Shown: positions 24,117 to 39,403, counted from the stretch's first letter. The stretch is 64,000 nt of DNA from Eunapius fragilis (GCA_963681505.1 OY811971.1:3295278-3359277); one strand, 5' to 3'. The notes: generated from the sequence alone by a model not told the origin. Made by a program: numbers and translations.

Positions 24117-24420
24117 AAGTTCTAATGACATACGCGTACCATTAGCGAGGTGGGAAGATCTACATCCGTTTCTATCCGTCGACAGCCAATGGCATAACTG
24201 TCCATGCAGCAAGAAGTACAAAGTTATTTCTCCAAGTAGGAGTCCTTGGTCTTCACCTATCATTATGGTTTGAAAAAAGACGGAAGCTGGCGGTTCTACG
24301 TACAATGATGCACATGCTTTTCCACGTAATGACGAAACCTAGCTTGGAAACTTAGGCTGGATCTACGATCTTAATTCTCCTCATTGGATCTCGCATCGGG
24401 TTATTGGCAAGTGCAGTTAG
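24117..24420 (+). mobile_element. Ty3/gypsy-type retrotransposon fossil (RT fragment 2)
   Basis: Shares its first ~170 bases with the fragment at 22851-23050, then continues further into the RT domain (DAHAFPRND-like motif corresponding to the DAYPLPRID block). Broken, with no LTRs visible. Two pieces with the same left edge on either side of the beta-helix gene copy suggest that they moved together as a block. Confidence 0.6.
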
Positions 24421-25111
24421 AGCACAGGTTTATCTCTCCTACTCCACACCCACCGCACTCGCGAGCTTCTAGGCTTACTAGAACGGTGGTACTCGTCTTT
24501 CAGATAGTTCAGTACTCGCTTGGAGTCAAGACGTTTGCAAAAATGGATTTTCATTAGGAGACATAGGTCATTTGATGGATGATTAATATACATCATGGCT
24601 CGGTGAATGGAATCTCTTCTAAAATAAAGAATGGAGCGAAACAACCGGAAAAATAGCACTCACTTTGATCATCATATAGATTAAGTAAAATTCAATCAGT
24701 TAGTTAGACGACGGAAAGACGCTCCTTCATTCATGCAGTGTTACGCACGCGTTCTTAATCCTGAGGGTTACCGAACGTTGGCACGGACAAGTGTAAAAGG
24801 TTCATAATGTGTAAAATAGGATAAAATACACACTGGATGTGGCAACAATAAGTGCTGAAATGGGTCGTTTCAACTTTGGCTCGGAAAATATGTGCGCTTG
24901 AAATTGATGCTAGTTTTATTTTTAATGCACAAGCCTGGTTTTGTCATAATACGTCCCATAGAGCGATGTGACATTTTCTCAGACACTGTCCCAATTACAG
25001 CAATACACCCCTTAAAAACCTAAACAAAGCGTCAACAAACTCTGAAAGAAAAAAAGGTACCGCACACAGACATAAGGAAATGGAGGGCATTAAAAAAACA
25101 ATCTTGAGTTG
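24421..25111. other. 3' flank of CADPS, no gene recognised
   Basis: Lies downstream of the CADPS stop. A TTTATT at about 24914 reads AATAAA on the minus strand and could serve as its polyadenylation signal, roughly 195 bases past the stop codon. Nothing else seen. Confidence 0.4.
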
Positions 25112-28100
25112 TCACACACTGTTAGTGTCACTCTCAACTGGATGACAGAAGCTAAGATGTGACTTTTCCATCCTAACTCTGTCCTGCGTAGCATTGAAGG
25201 CATCTGAGTTGAGCTGAGCCTCAGTAAGTGAAGTGCCCTTCTCAAAGCTTGCATGGATGGCCTTTAAAAGCAAATACATTTTAATAAGCCTGGCACTCCT
25301 GACTTTGCTAGCTTCTGGTCCACTGATCTTACCTCCACTAGTTGGAAAATGGACTCCATTTGAGTACTTTGAAGTGTAAAGGGAGGTCTGGTAGAGAGCC
25401 ATGACTGGATGTGCTGAAACTGGCAGTCGTACCAGTCCTACATTGGTTAGTGATCATGTTAAGATCCCATAGCCAATAACTACATGCCATTTGTACCATC
25501 ATCACCACCATGGCTATGTTAATGTAGCACAATACCCTCTGTACCCACAGTTACTATATCTTTAGACCATCAAATTCCTCACATGTACATACCACTAATA
25601 TGCTTTGGAAGTTATCTTGGATTAGGTTCTCCAAGAACACATGAAGTGTCTGGTTGAGGAAGAGCTTGTAGTCCAGCCATGTTAATCTCCCTGGCACCTT
25701 TGAAAAGAAGAGAAGTAGCCATAGTAACGCATGTACCAACTACCCTCCCATCTCACCTCACAACCCTAACCATCACTACACAACCATTATTGTCAGCACC
25801 ACAAATATCACCATCACTACCACCTCCACACAACTCTCACCTTCAACTTGAGTTTTGCAAACAAGGACTCTGTTGGATCGTGGAGAGAAAGTTGTGCAAG
25901 GAACGTGACCAGAGGAGCAGAAACCTACAGAGCAGAAGGAATCATGTGATCAAAGCACACATCACATGTGCCATATATGTAGACTATGCTATTACACACC
26001 ACACCACATGGTGTACACATGACTACATGCTCAGAACATGGTGTACACATGACCATATGCACAGAGCATGGTGTACACATGACCACATGCACAGAACATG
26101 GTGTACACATGACCACATGCACAAAATATGGTGTACACATCACCACATGCACAGAACATGGTATACACATGGGGTCATTCCGTGTCCTGACACAAATGAA
26201 TCGGCATGTACCCCTCAGATTTGTGTGCAATTTATCATATTTGCTTGACCTAATATGGATGTTACTTTAACGCATTAATTTTTAAAATCTCACGAGTGGT
26301 TTAGGAATTAACACCGTCATGAATAATTAATTGTTTTCCACTTTGAAGACTCATAACTCCCTACTCACAGAACGTGTATGGCTATTGTTGGCATCAAATT
26401 GAAGCTCTCTTAGTGTACAATCCAACTATAATATGTTTCTGTGGGAGAGGCGAAAGGGTTAAAGAATAAACGTTTATACAGCACGGTTTTCAATATTTAG
26501 GTCACTTGCAGGGTGATACTTACGAATTTTGTTTTTGTATATGAAAACTGTTCATTGTCCTTACATTTTTTAAAAATAAAAAGTTTGAGTATCAGCTAGT
26601 TCTGGGAACTGCAGAGGGTTAAAGGGCAAGACGCCATTTTTAATTTCTTGATAGTTGATTTTATCACTAATGAGAAGTAAGTGTTTGTTTAGATACGTCT
26701 GAAGGGTATTACATAATACTGTCGTCAACTATCACAACAGTAAGAAAGGGTGTTGGTAATTAAAAAAAATGATTTTTAGTACATCGAATTGCGCATTTAT
26801 TGGAAACCGTGAAGCCTTTTAATGGGATCGTTGCTTAGGTAAGCGTGCTCGTTATAACTGTCATAAGTGGTTACAGCTCAAAAGGAACAACGAGGTTTAA
26901 CTGAACCGACGGTGGGACCTATTCAACCGACTCAAGAAGCGGTGGTCCCTCAACCTGTTCATACGCCGGATGACGGCGCACCGGGGATCCCACCACGGCA
27001 CCACTACCCCCGGTGCTACTAATTGAACTACCCGCGGCTCCACTACCCCCGATGCCATTAGCTGAACAACCCGCGGTACCACTACCACTTGCCGAGCCTC
27101 CTGAGCAACTACCAGAGGTCCCAGCTGCCGTAGCTGACGTACCAGTAGCACCCCCTGCCGCCCTTCCACATACAGCGCGTCGATATGTCCCTCGACGCGC
27201 TGTATGTGGAAGGGCGGCAGGGGGTGCTACTGGTACGTCAGCTACGGCAGCTGGGACCTCTGGTAGTTACTCAGGAGGCTCGGCAAGTGGTAGTGGTACC
27301 GCGGGTTGTTCAACTAATGGCACCGGGGGTAGTGGTGCCGCGGTGGGATCCCCGGTGCGCCGTCATCCGGCGTATGAACAGGTTGAGGGACCACCGCTTC
27401 TTGAGTCGGTTGAATAGGTCCCACCGCCGGTTCAGTTTAACCTCGTTGTTCCTTTTGAGCTGCAACCACTTACACACCCAGGAAAGTTCAAATTTGTATC
27501 ATAACACATAATTGTATCATAGCAAAAAACATATTTGAAACATCGATCTTAGCAAGCAGATATGTATCAAATATGTTTTGCTAGTATGTTACAAATATAC
27601 AGATCTGATACAATTATGTATACGCTTGCGGAGATGAATGTTTCAAATATGTATTACATATTTGATACAAAATTAACTTTCCTGGTGGTGTATGACAGTT
27701 ATAACGAGCACACTTACCTAAGCAACGATCCCATTAGAAGGCTTAACGGTTTCCAATAAATGCGCAATTCGATGTACTAAAAATCATTTTTTTAAATTAC
27801 CAACCCTACACCCTTTCTTACTGTTGTGATAGTTGACGACAGTATTATGTAATACCCTTCAGACGTATCTAAACAAACACTTACTTCTCATTAGTGATAA
27901 AATCAACTATCAAGAAATTAAAAATGGCGTCTTGCCCTTTAGCCCTCTGCAGTTCCCAGAACTAGCTGATACTCAAACTTTTTATTTTTAAAAAATGTAA
28001 GGACAATGAACAGTTTTCATATACAAAAACAAAATTCGTAAGTATCACCCTGCAAGTGACCTAAATATTGAAAACCGTGCTGTATAAACGTTTATTCTTT

Positions 28101-31100
28101 AACCCTTTCGCCTCTCCCACAGAAACATATTATAGTTGGATTGTACACTAAGAGAGCTTCAATTTGATGCCAACAATAGCCATACACGTTCTGTGAGTAG
28201 GGAATTATGAGTCTTCAAAGTGGAAAACAATTAATTATTCATGATGGTGTTAATTCCTAAACCACTCGTGAGATTTTAAAAATTAATGCGTTAAAGTAAC
28301 ATCCATATTAGGGCAAGCAAATATGATAAATTGCACACAAATCTGAGGGGTACATGCCGATTCATTTGTGTCAGGACACGGAATGACCCCATGACCACAT
28401 GCACAGAGCATGGTGTACACATGACCACATGCACAGAGCATGATGTACACATGACCACATGCACAGGAACATGGTGACCTCATGCAGTGGTGTGGTTACC
28501 TTTTCAATAACAAATGTTTTAGCTGACAGAAGTATTTCTGAGAGCTCTGATAGAGCATCAGGCTGGTCAGTAGTCATTTCTAGAGGCATTTGCGACATTG
28601 AGTATCGTGAGAGAACCTAGACATGGGAGTGGCCAATAAGTAGCAGAAGTTAAACATTTCTTGGTCAAGGACTTAGTTTAGTAACAAAAGGTGTAAAGAA
28701 TTGCAATGTAAACATGAAGATGTTTTTCCCATGTATGTACTATTGTTCAATGAGAGCGGTCATGTGATTACAATCACTGATCACATGACCACAAGCATCA
28801 ATCACGTGATCAGTGGAACAATGCTTCACACAGTGATGGGCACTACCTGTGCTTGAAGATGGACAAGTGTGTTCAGCATACAGGTGACTTCAACAGGTAA
28901 CACCGTGTTTGCTGTTACGGTTACGCTGGACAGATAGGCAGTCAGATGCTTGTGTGTACTGCATCGAGAGAGGGTTAATGGTCAAACCTAGCCTGACACA
29001 AACCTTCCTCCTATCACCCCTCTCCTTCCTATTCTGTCCTCTTGCCTACTCCCTCTCTCCCCCTTCCCTTATCCCTCCCTCCCCCACTCACTGCTTGGCC
29101 ATGCTCAGGTGTTGCTCGCAGTACACACCAAACACCCTTTCCTGCAGGCGAAGAGAGAAGCCTTCATCTGGCCAAGCAAGTTTTGCCACAAATGAGTCAA
29201 GAGAGGACAGTGAGGTTGTGTACCCATCTACAGAGCTGCAGCATCCATTCCTGGTGGGCAAACCAATATTCAGTGAGTAAACAACGTAAACTGCACTACA
29301 AAGCAGTAATTCTGAGTGTGTTGCTACAAACACCTCGTATGGGTTGAGTAGCAATATGGATGCTTGGAACAGACCGTTAAATAATAAACCCAACGTGTTT
29401 TTATAAATATGGATTTCAAATCTCTAACTGTAAATCTGAAATGTCCTCTACAAAATCTATACACTGAGAATTGGTGGACGTTAATCTTCAATAAGCTAAA
29501 TACCTCCAGGGAAGGAATGTGAGCTCCTATATTTTATTTAACACTGGGTCCGGAATACTTTTTTTGTCGACCCCAACTTTGGGAAAACTAGTCGGAAAAC
29601 AGCAATAGCTGGTAAAAGTATATACTTAGAAAGTTCATCCTTGCCTAGACGTTTGGCGGTGCCTACCTCGTATCTATAGTAGATCCTAAGCTATACTCAT
29701 TCTAAATTTATCGATGTCAAAGTGTTGACCGGGACGCTTGTTTCCAAGGACAGTTAGCCCAAGTTTGAATACGTATTCTGAGTTCTTTTTGAACGAATAT
29801 GAAGCCACATCATTAGCTAAGATGAGAAGTTATGATGCAGTGGACAGACTTCCTAACAAGATGTAAATGGCCTTAGTTGTATATATATTTTACTTCCCTT
29901 TTTTTAAACATGTTACTACGACTTGAAGATTTTCAAAACGAAGCTACATGTACTACTGGGTAGTCCACCACTACTGGGTAGTCCACCACTACTGGGTAGT
30001 CCACTACTACTGGGTAGTCCACCACTACTGGGTAGTCCACTACTACTGGGTAGTCCACCACTACTGGGTAGTCCACTACTACTGGGTAGTCCACTACTAC
30101 TGGGTAGTCCACCACTACTGGGTAGTCCACCACTACTGGGTAGTCCACCACTACTGGGTAGTCCACTACTACAGGGTAGTCCACTACTACTGGGTAGTCC
30201 ACTACTACTGGGTAGTCCACTACTACTGGATAGTCCACTACTACTGGATAGTCCACTACTACTGGATAGTCCACCACTACTGGGTAGTCCACTACTACTG
30301 GGTAGTCCACTACTACTGGGTAGTCCACCACTACTGGGTAGTCCACCACTACTGGGTAGTCCACCACTACTGGGTAGTCCACTACTACAGGGTAGTCCAC
30401 TACTACAGGGTAGTCCACTACTACTGGGTAGTCCACTACTACTGGGTAGTCCACTACTACTGGATAGTCCACTACTACTGGATAGTCCACTACTACTGGA
30501 TAGTCCACTACTACTGGGTAGTCCACTACTACTGGATAGTCCACTACTTGGGTTTACTGCTTTATCATGCTAGTGTCGAATAACGTCCATATTGACTTGG
30601 CTCTGGACCCCACAATATTGGGCCTGCCCACGACCAATATTTGGGTCTGGAGTCGAGACGTAAGGTAGTTTAGTTCTTGTTCGTCATTAGGATGATAGAA
30701 TTTGATCGAACCCTATCCATGCAAACCTGGTGAGAAGTTTATGTTATTTATCAATGCAGAAACGTGGAAAAGAAGTGTCCCATTTCCGGTAGCGGTTCAA
30801 ACTCTGCTGCCGGCCTAAAAGAACACTGGTTCTGAGCGGAAAGTGGATACAAGGCTAGAAATAGCTCCAAACATCGTATAGAGAGTTGTACTCTAGCAAA
30901 ATCACTATTGTTGTTGCAATAAAAACCCTTCCGACTAATTTTACAATAAAATGAGTTCGAAAAAATCGGCGCAAAAAGGTATTCAATTTTTAATATGTTC
31001 ATTGTCAGCATCAGTTTCTACTAGATCAGATGACCAACATGTGCTGTTAAGATATTCGTTTCTTAAAAATTGTACATGCACAACACCACAACATACTGAG

Positions 31101-34100
31101 AAGGAAGCCAGTCCTCCGCATCCAGTGCTGCTGTGAGGTCATCCATCAGCGAGCGTCCAAGACATGTGATGTACTCATCCACCAGAGGCCCAAAGATGTC
31201 CAGTAGATTTCTGTGAAATTTGCACAGCTTCAGAGTAGCTAGAGTATGGTGGAGGGGATGGTGGTGTGTGAGGTGTGTGGAGGTGGTGGTGTTAGACGGT
31301 GAGGAGGTGTTGGTGTGGTGAGGTGAGGTGGTGAGGAGGTGGTGGTGTGTTAGGTAGTGAGGAAGTGTGGTAGGTGGTGAGGGGATAAGTAAGATTTCAA
31401 ATTATGTTGTGCACAGTAGAGGATTGGGAAGGTGATCAGATGTGAGGGGTGTAGTCATACAGGGTGTGGTTGGATAAGATGGGTGTGGCCAGCTTACGTT
31501 GTGAACAGAAGTACTGGTTAATGACGTGCAATAACTGGATCTTGGATATGACATCATCGCATATCTTGAGGGATTCCTGGAGGTCTATCATCAAGAAAGA
31601 CCAGAAGGCCTCAATGTGATCACCCAGGACTGAGGGACACTCCACAAACTCCTGCCATGTGATATGAAGGTAAATGGTAGTGTTAGTCATGTGACGTGGG
31701 GGTAAAGGGTTGTGTTGGTCATGTGACATGAGGGTAAAGGGTTGTGTTGGTCATGTGACATGGGGGTCAAGGGGTGTGTTGGTCATGGTTGTTTGGTCAT
31801 GTGACATGAAGGTAAAGGATTGTGTTGGTCATGTGACATGGGGTCAAGGGTGTGTTGGTCATGTGACATAAGGGTAAAGGGTTGTGTTGGTCATGTGACG
31901 TGAAGGTAAAGGTTGTGTTGGTCATGTGACATAAAGGTAAAGGGTTGTATTGTTCATGTGACATGGGGTCAAGGGTGTGTTGGTCATGTGCATGATGAAA
32001 CATGGGGGGCACATGAGGGTAAAGTGTTGTGTTGATCAGGTGACATGAGGGTAATTCTGGATGTCATTTCCTGGATCCAGCAATGTACAGGTATGTGTGT
32101 ATGCTAGTGTGTAGTAACTAAAGTCCTAGACAGCATCGATGAAGTATACGTTTATGTAGCATGTATTTTAATTATATTCATAGCAAATCAATCCCTACAA
32201 TTCGGTAAAATATGTCAGCTATGTATGGTAAGAAAACGAAACTTATATAGCGTAACGTGAAGTCAAAAAATTCAAGTTTATTGGGGGTACTAAAAAAAAA
32301 TTATTCAGTTTGACAATATTTCAGTACCGCGTCCAAAATTAAAAATCATACTTTGATTCTACATGTGATGATATCTAAAAATACCGACAATCTCATTTTT
32401 TGCTTAAAAACTGTCCATAAGATTTTCAAGACAAGTTTTTAAACGTTTTTGCCTCATTACTGGAGCCATATTCATCACCCACTAACCATGTGTAAGCAAA
32501 ACAACGTAACTGTGAACCCATTGTTTACTTAACAGCTGTAATTGGTAAGAGCGTTGCTCAACAATCTCATCGATAAGCCCTTTCCTTTGTTCCTAACTGT
32601 GGCGTTTTTATATAAACGGTCAAGTGTTTTCAATGAATATAATTAGCTGCTAATTGTGAAATAATGTTTATAGTTATAATTCAACTCACTGAATTGTTTG
32701 TTAAAACTGGGCTAGTGAAACCAATATAAGGAACGTTCTTATCGGACCCCAAGGTACCTTTAAAATTAAAAAAATGGCACATTATTGTTACTTCCTTGAT
32801 GCTGTCCTGGACTATAATATCGATACCATGGAGGAAGGCTTCTTAATGAAATTATTAAATTCATGCCCACAATACCACAATGTGTAGAAATCTACCAGCT
32901 ATGTTGGCTACAGTACCGGCTCGGTCATAGAGAAATTTCGCAGCTCAATCATAGAGGAAATAAAGCGTATACATTGGGACTAAGCCAACTATTAGTTTTC
33001 ATAGCGGTTGCTGTGAACACCGATGGTTTCTTTAGTTACCAATGTATACGCTTTATTTTCTCTATGACCGAGCCGGTACTGTATAAAAATGAACCTTGTG
33101 CAGCTTAACAATTACAGGTTAATAGGGGGTACTTCAAAAATATTTATTCAATTCAACCATCATTTTGTACCGCTTCTACATGTATTGATACCTCTAAATA
33201 TACAATATCTCGTCTTCTGCTTTTACACTGTTTGAATACATTTTAGCCTCATTACTGGTGCCACCTTTAGACTGTGTAAACAAACAGCTGTGTCGCTAAA
33301 TAAATTGTTCAGAACTACAATGTAGATAGAGGACCGCAGGGCTGGGGACCAGATAGGTAGGGTGGAAACATGTTAGGGAACTAGTGAGGCATGGGCTGGA
33401 AACCAGGAAGTGGGAGGGGCCACCCACACTCACATCAATGTAGTAGTCGTGGAGCTCATACATGTAGTCAATGCACCTCTGTATCAGGTCCAACATCAGC
33501 GTGGGAGAGAGGGGTACGTAATCCTCAGAACTGACTGGGGGCGAAGACAGAGGTAGTGCCCAGTCCCAAGTTACCAAGCTGCTATTTTTGCATGCTTACC
33601 TTCCTCTGGGTGCTGGGATGCAAAGAGTTTGAACACCTCTTGGTAGTTCACCAATGCTGCCCTCTCCAGACAGTCCACTAGTACAGCATTTCTCACCATG
33701 CCCTTCTCACTCAGACCAGGCTGCATACTGCTGACCTGTGTGTGTGTGTGTGTGCATGTGTGTGTGTGTGTGTGTGTGCGTGTGTGCATGTGTGTGTACA
33801 TATAATAGGGTGTGGTGGTCCATGAATGCGGACATGATGCTTATGTAAAGTGACTTGTGGAATGGTGAACAGTAAAATTCCACTCATTCACACAACACAT
33901 CACATAGCACATGCACACACAAAACCTTTTTTGGGTATTCAAAAAATTGACCCAGATCGCGAACAGCATTAAGAGAACGTGAACCGCCCATACTTGCAGG
34001 ACATCTGGACAAACGTACAAATTAATTACTACTTTACTAATTACTCTAACGAGGAGTTAAAAAAAAAAAAAACAAATTCTTACGTAGGCTTCACGAGAAA

Positions 34101-35871
34101 CACAGTTTTTAGAGAACTAACATACAAGTTCAGAAATTCAAGCTACCTCACCTCCCATGTAGTCTCGTACCCAGATCCAGACTAATTATGTAAGCATTAT
34201 CGCATAATAATGTATAAAGCATTATACATCATTATGCGATAATGATTACATAATTAGTCTGGGTCTGGGTACGAGACTACCTCCTGCAAAATTTTTCTGT
34301 TGCCATTCAGAGGGGAAATGCTAGTCTCGTACCCAGACGTATAAATGACGTTGTATAGGTTTTTTTATACGTCTGGGTACAAGACTAGGGGAATGCTGCA
34401 TCTATTTTGGGAACTTTGCCTCCAACACCCTCGCCTTTGGGTGATGCGTAGTTTAAAACTGTGGCTTTATTGGCGTGTTCATGATGTTACGGTTTTTACT
34501 TTCATTTCATGTAGGAAGAGAATACACAAATACGAGTAGTTCACCCTCGTACCCAGCCCCACCCTCGTACCCAGCCCCACTGTTGTTCTCCATGTTATCG
34601 TTCATTTTCGCATACTAGTAACTCATAATGAAATGATCACATTCATTCCAAAAGATGTGTAATAATTTTATCTTCCCCAGTCAGCAGTGTGCATGGCTTC
34701 GAACTGATACCTTTTATTTGTGTTGTGCCAGCATGACAACTTATTCTTGGTTGTTACTATGCCTACTAGCACAATATTTAAACGCTTGGAGTAACCGTTG
34801 TGAAGTTGTTTTCAAAATGAATTAGCGTAAATTAAGGAATAAAGAGTCGACTTCAAGTATTGAAAGGTTACTACTCCAGATAAAGAAAAGCCCGCACGTT
34901 CATTACGAAGAGAACAACAAAAAGAAGCGAGCCACTGGACCCAAAGAGCGAGAAACACAACAAGTTTTGAAAAGGCTACGTTATCAATTACTTCATCTAC
35001 CTTCCATTTGTCAACACTTATCGGTATTTTGTTAAATGTACATTGATAAAAATAATAGAGGGAACAAGTAAAGAAAAAACATCCTATGAGAAAGTTGATA
35101 GGGTGTATAGAAATTAGAGGCAAAGGTTGTGTAAAAAGGACGGGAACAAGCTTCTGTAGGTTTTTGAAGGAGACAATACTTATCACGTGCAAATGTAATA
35201 GAACCAAAAAAGGAATGCTTTTGTTTTCCCCGAAAACATTGTTCCCTTCCTTTTTACACCACCTATGCCTCCAATTATTGCAATATCCCAACAACTTTCT
35301 CATTGGAAAATGTTTTTCTTTACTGGTGCATATGTGTACAAGTCGAGGAAATGGTTAAACATTTTAAGAAAGTGGTCAGCTATCCAGTACATGCAGTTAT
35401 CTCTTGAACGTTCTATTGGTAAGTCATTTTTGAAAACACAACTGCATGCAAGCATTAATGTACATCTATTTGACACATTGCAGTTCCACACAGCCCTATT
35501 CAATGTAAGGCAACTACTGAATGAATTAAAAAGTAAATTAACCAATCCTTTATATGAATGGGTTACATAGATTTAGCTACAAATGCTTGGACATGTTCTT
35601 ATGTAACACACCACCCTCACACACACACTCACACACACACACCTACTTACAATACTCAGCAGCTTCATGTTCATCTTGAGGTCATCCTTGGGCTGCCCAA
35701 ATGGGAAGCAGGTCCTGAACCCTTCTATCTTGCTGGCAGCTAACTCAGCTATCTGGTGGCTTAGCTTCACGAGTGCATCCCTCTCCTCCTCGGTGACAAA
35801 CACAGAGCGATCGTTGGGTCTGGGGACAGTACATCACGACATCAACAAACATTCACACCCCCATTGTGCAG

Positions 35872-35908
<37 letters not shown>

Positions 35909-38900
35909 CATGAGTACATTACATCACACATACATTCCTATGCACTCAGATACATATGCACACATAAATAAACATCACACACACACAACAAACGTACATA
36001 CACGCTCACACATACTTGCATCAAATATCACACACAAACCTATATGTACACATGTACGCACATACATACATACATACATACATACATACATACATACATA
36101 CATACATACATACATACATACATACATACACTCGTGCGTACATGAACACACATACATACATGCACACACATACGTACATGAACACACACCTACATGCACA
36201 CGCACACATTTTGAACTCACTTCTTCCCCGCTACGTGCATCTGTACAAAGCAGAAGCTTGAGTACAACATCAGAGGCCAAATGGACACACCCGTTTCCTC
36301 AACCTTCAGCCATTGCTGCATACATATGATGTGGCGGGTGCAGTCCCTCACACAGTACCTGTTGCAGTACTCATCCGTCACAAACAGCTGACCGGGAGAG
36401 AAGAGACCCTGTGTGTGTGTGTGCATGTGTGCATGTGTGTGTGTGTGATTGTGTGTGTGATTGTGTGTGTGTGTGTGCATACAGATTCCTGTAAATATCA
36501 AATACCCTTACAGTGTGGCTAAAGTTGTTCTACGTCATATCCACCATAGGCTTTAAAAATAAACAACACTTATTGTCAATCCTTGTTCAGGTGCTTTTGG
36601 CTCACTTAGCACCTCCAGGTGTCACATATTTAAAAGCCCTATGTCATTATGACTATATAGCAATACCCCTACACAGATGTATATACACACATGCACACAC
36701 ACAAATATGCATACACACACACACTCTCTCTCTCTTACCCTGTTGAAGGACTCGTCTTTCAGCTGCACCTCCAGTGTCCTGGCAAACATCTTTGCAAACA
36801 GCTTGTTATGGTCCAGCTCTGTTACGTCAATGGACACGATGTCTTTGATGGCGGCGTGCTTGTCCAGTTCCCGTGTCTCTGCCCCGAGGAGTTCTAGCTT
36901 ACTGGTACTCTTCTGCCCTGATGCCCTGATCATCCATTGCATCCAGCCTTCTCTCTCTTGCTTGTCCCTACACCCCAGACGGACGGTCCCTCTGTTAGAA
37001 CTGAGTTGGAACAGATATCCGGAGTCTTGCCCTTGAGGGATGTCCTCTGGGGAGTTTGTGAGTGGAAGTGTGCAGATGTGTGATGTGTGCAGATGTGTGC
37101 AGATGTGCCAATGCGTGTGCAGATATGTGTGGTGTGTGGGTGTGTGTAGAGTGCCATTGTGTGTGTGTGAGCATTGATAATGTATTGCTTGCTACACGAA
37201 TATATACATGTAAATGGTATATGTATATGCATTCACTGACAGTAAATCCATACATGTACACGTGTGTGTGTGTGCTTGTGTGTGTGTGTGTGTGCAAATG
37301 ATGATGTATCCTCCTGTGATAACAGTTTGCGGGTCTAAAAATAACATGTTCCAGCTGCATCCTCAGTACACACACATACACATTACATCATTGAAATCAA
37401 ACACACACACACACACACACAAGTACTCATCACACATGCACGCTCACACACATAAATACACAACAAACACAAACACACACACACAGTGACACACACACAC
37501 ACTAACTTTCCTCGTTGCTCAGATACTCAACGCTGTATCCATCCAGGGGTAACTGCTTTTGAGGTACAGTCACCATTGGCTTGTAGGAACAGAGGAGGAA
37601 CCTGTACTGTGAAGTGAGCTGCATGAACACAAAGTATCTTCTCTTCCATTGCTTGAACATCAGGTCTCCCTTACAGTAGAGGTAACTAAGGAAGGGGAGG
37701 GGAAGGAGAAGTGGGGAAGAGAAGGACAAGGGGATGGGTAAGGTTGTGTTAACTACATGATACAGGAAGTAACCACACATATACACGCACATACATACAC
37801 ACTAGGGGTTTCACGGAAGGGTCCCTTGGCAATTCTTTCACAAAGCATCCCTTCACACGGCCCGCTTTGGAATCAAAGTTTTTTTTTTAATCAACCCCTT
37901 ACCTATTTCCCAGATGAAACCCTTACACATCACACCACAACACACACATATTCAACACGTCCTTGTCATGTCTACCACACAGGGATGAAGCAGCAGATGT
38001 GAGGTTGCCCATAATAGTGGAGTTTCCCTTCTGTAATCAAGTCTCCCCAGCCATAAAAAAGGGTGTGAGCTTCCAGATAATGCTCACCCACACTTCTTCA
38101 CGTTGGCCGGCTTTTCACAGAACAGCGATATCTTCAACTTGGCTACGACAGCTCCCTTCTCCTCCAGGTCAATCCACTCAGTGGTATCAGAAGATGACAT
38201 TGAAGATACAGTGTGAACTTTCTGCACACATGTGTGTGTGCATGTGTATAAACGTAAATACACATAAAACATACCGCACCCATACAACATATCAACCAGT
38301 CGTGCACATACAGACACAAAATGCACAGATGGTTATGGACACACTACATGTACATTCATAAGGTGGTCACATGACGATCACATGACCATCACACGAGGCA
38401 CCATGCTCACACTCACAGTAGCAATCACTTTGCTCTCTCGAAGGAACCCTTTGGACTCCATGTGAAGATCAAATTGGATTTGTGGAAGAGGTGAGTTGGT
38501 GATTAAGTCAGCTACCTGGTCAAACCTGTTGGGTGTGCACACATGTTCTAAAGAGGTCCCAATGGTGTGCATCTATTAGAAACATACCGGGCAGACTTGG
38601 ACTGCAGGTTGACTTGTTCATGGTGTGTGGTCAGCGACTCATTTGCATTCGCAAGCTAAATTAGGATCATGTAAATATATCACAAAATACACACCCATCT
38701 TTCCATTCTCCTCCCTTCCTTCCCCACCTTCTTCTCCTCCCCCTCCCTTCTCCTTTCCTCCCTCCTCCCATCCCTCTTCTCCCCTCTCTCCTTGCACTCC
38801 TCTCACTACCCTGTACCCTGAAGACGCAGAACAGGGGCTTGATGTCAGTCTGGATGGTCTCCACCTTCACCTCATGGATGGTCAGGTGGACCTTGAAGCT

Positions 38901-39348
38901 TAGCTTGAGGTCCTGTTTGACCAACAGGGGTTCCTGGCTGCAAGGGGGGGAGGCAGCCTTTAAGGTCTGGCCACACCCACACATTCCAATACACAACATA
39001 TGAAAGAGTCAGTTGCAGCGGTTACCATAACAACATACATGGACAGAAGTGTTCACATCAGGGTGAGGTGATGTTCATGAGGGTGAGGTGTGCATGAGGG
39101 TGAGAAGGTGTGTATATGGTTGGTAAAACGCTTCTTCTAGTTACTACAACAGCTACATGTAAGTACTAAAGTCAATTCTACTGAACCGAAGTCAACACAC
39201 TTCTGTGTGTGCATGTGGAATGGAGTGGTCATCATGAGTGTGTGTGTGTGTGTGTGTGTGTGGGTGTGTGCAATGAGTGGTCATGATGTCTGTACGTATG
39301 TGGGTAATATTGAGTGTGCGTGTGTGTGCATTTGTGTGTGTGTGTGCA

Positions 39349-39403
<55 letters not shown>

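Noticed and set aside
26897-27511. Gly/Ala/Pro or Val/Arg-rich frames in the palindrome core
   Set aside because: They are mirror images of each other from the two arms and show no domain; no evidence of coding.
34812-35303. 163-residue Phe/Leu-rich minus-strand frame resembling a membrane protein
   Set aside because: Lies in CADPS intron 11; the paralogous region at 5110-5600 does not keep the frame.
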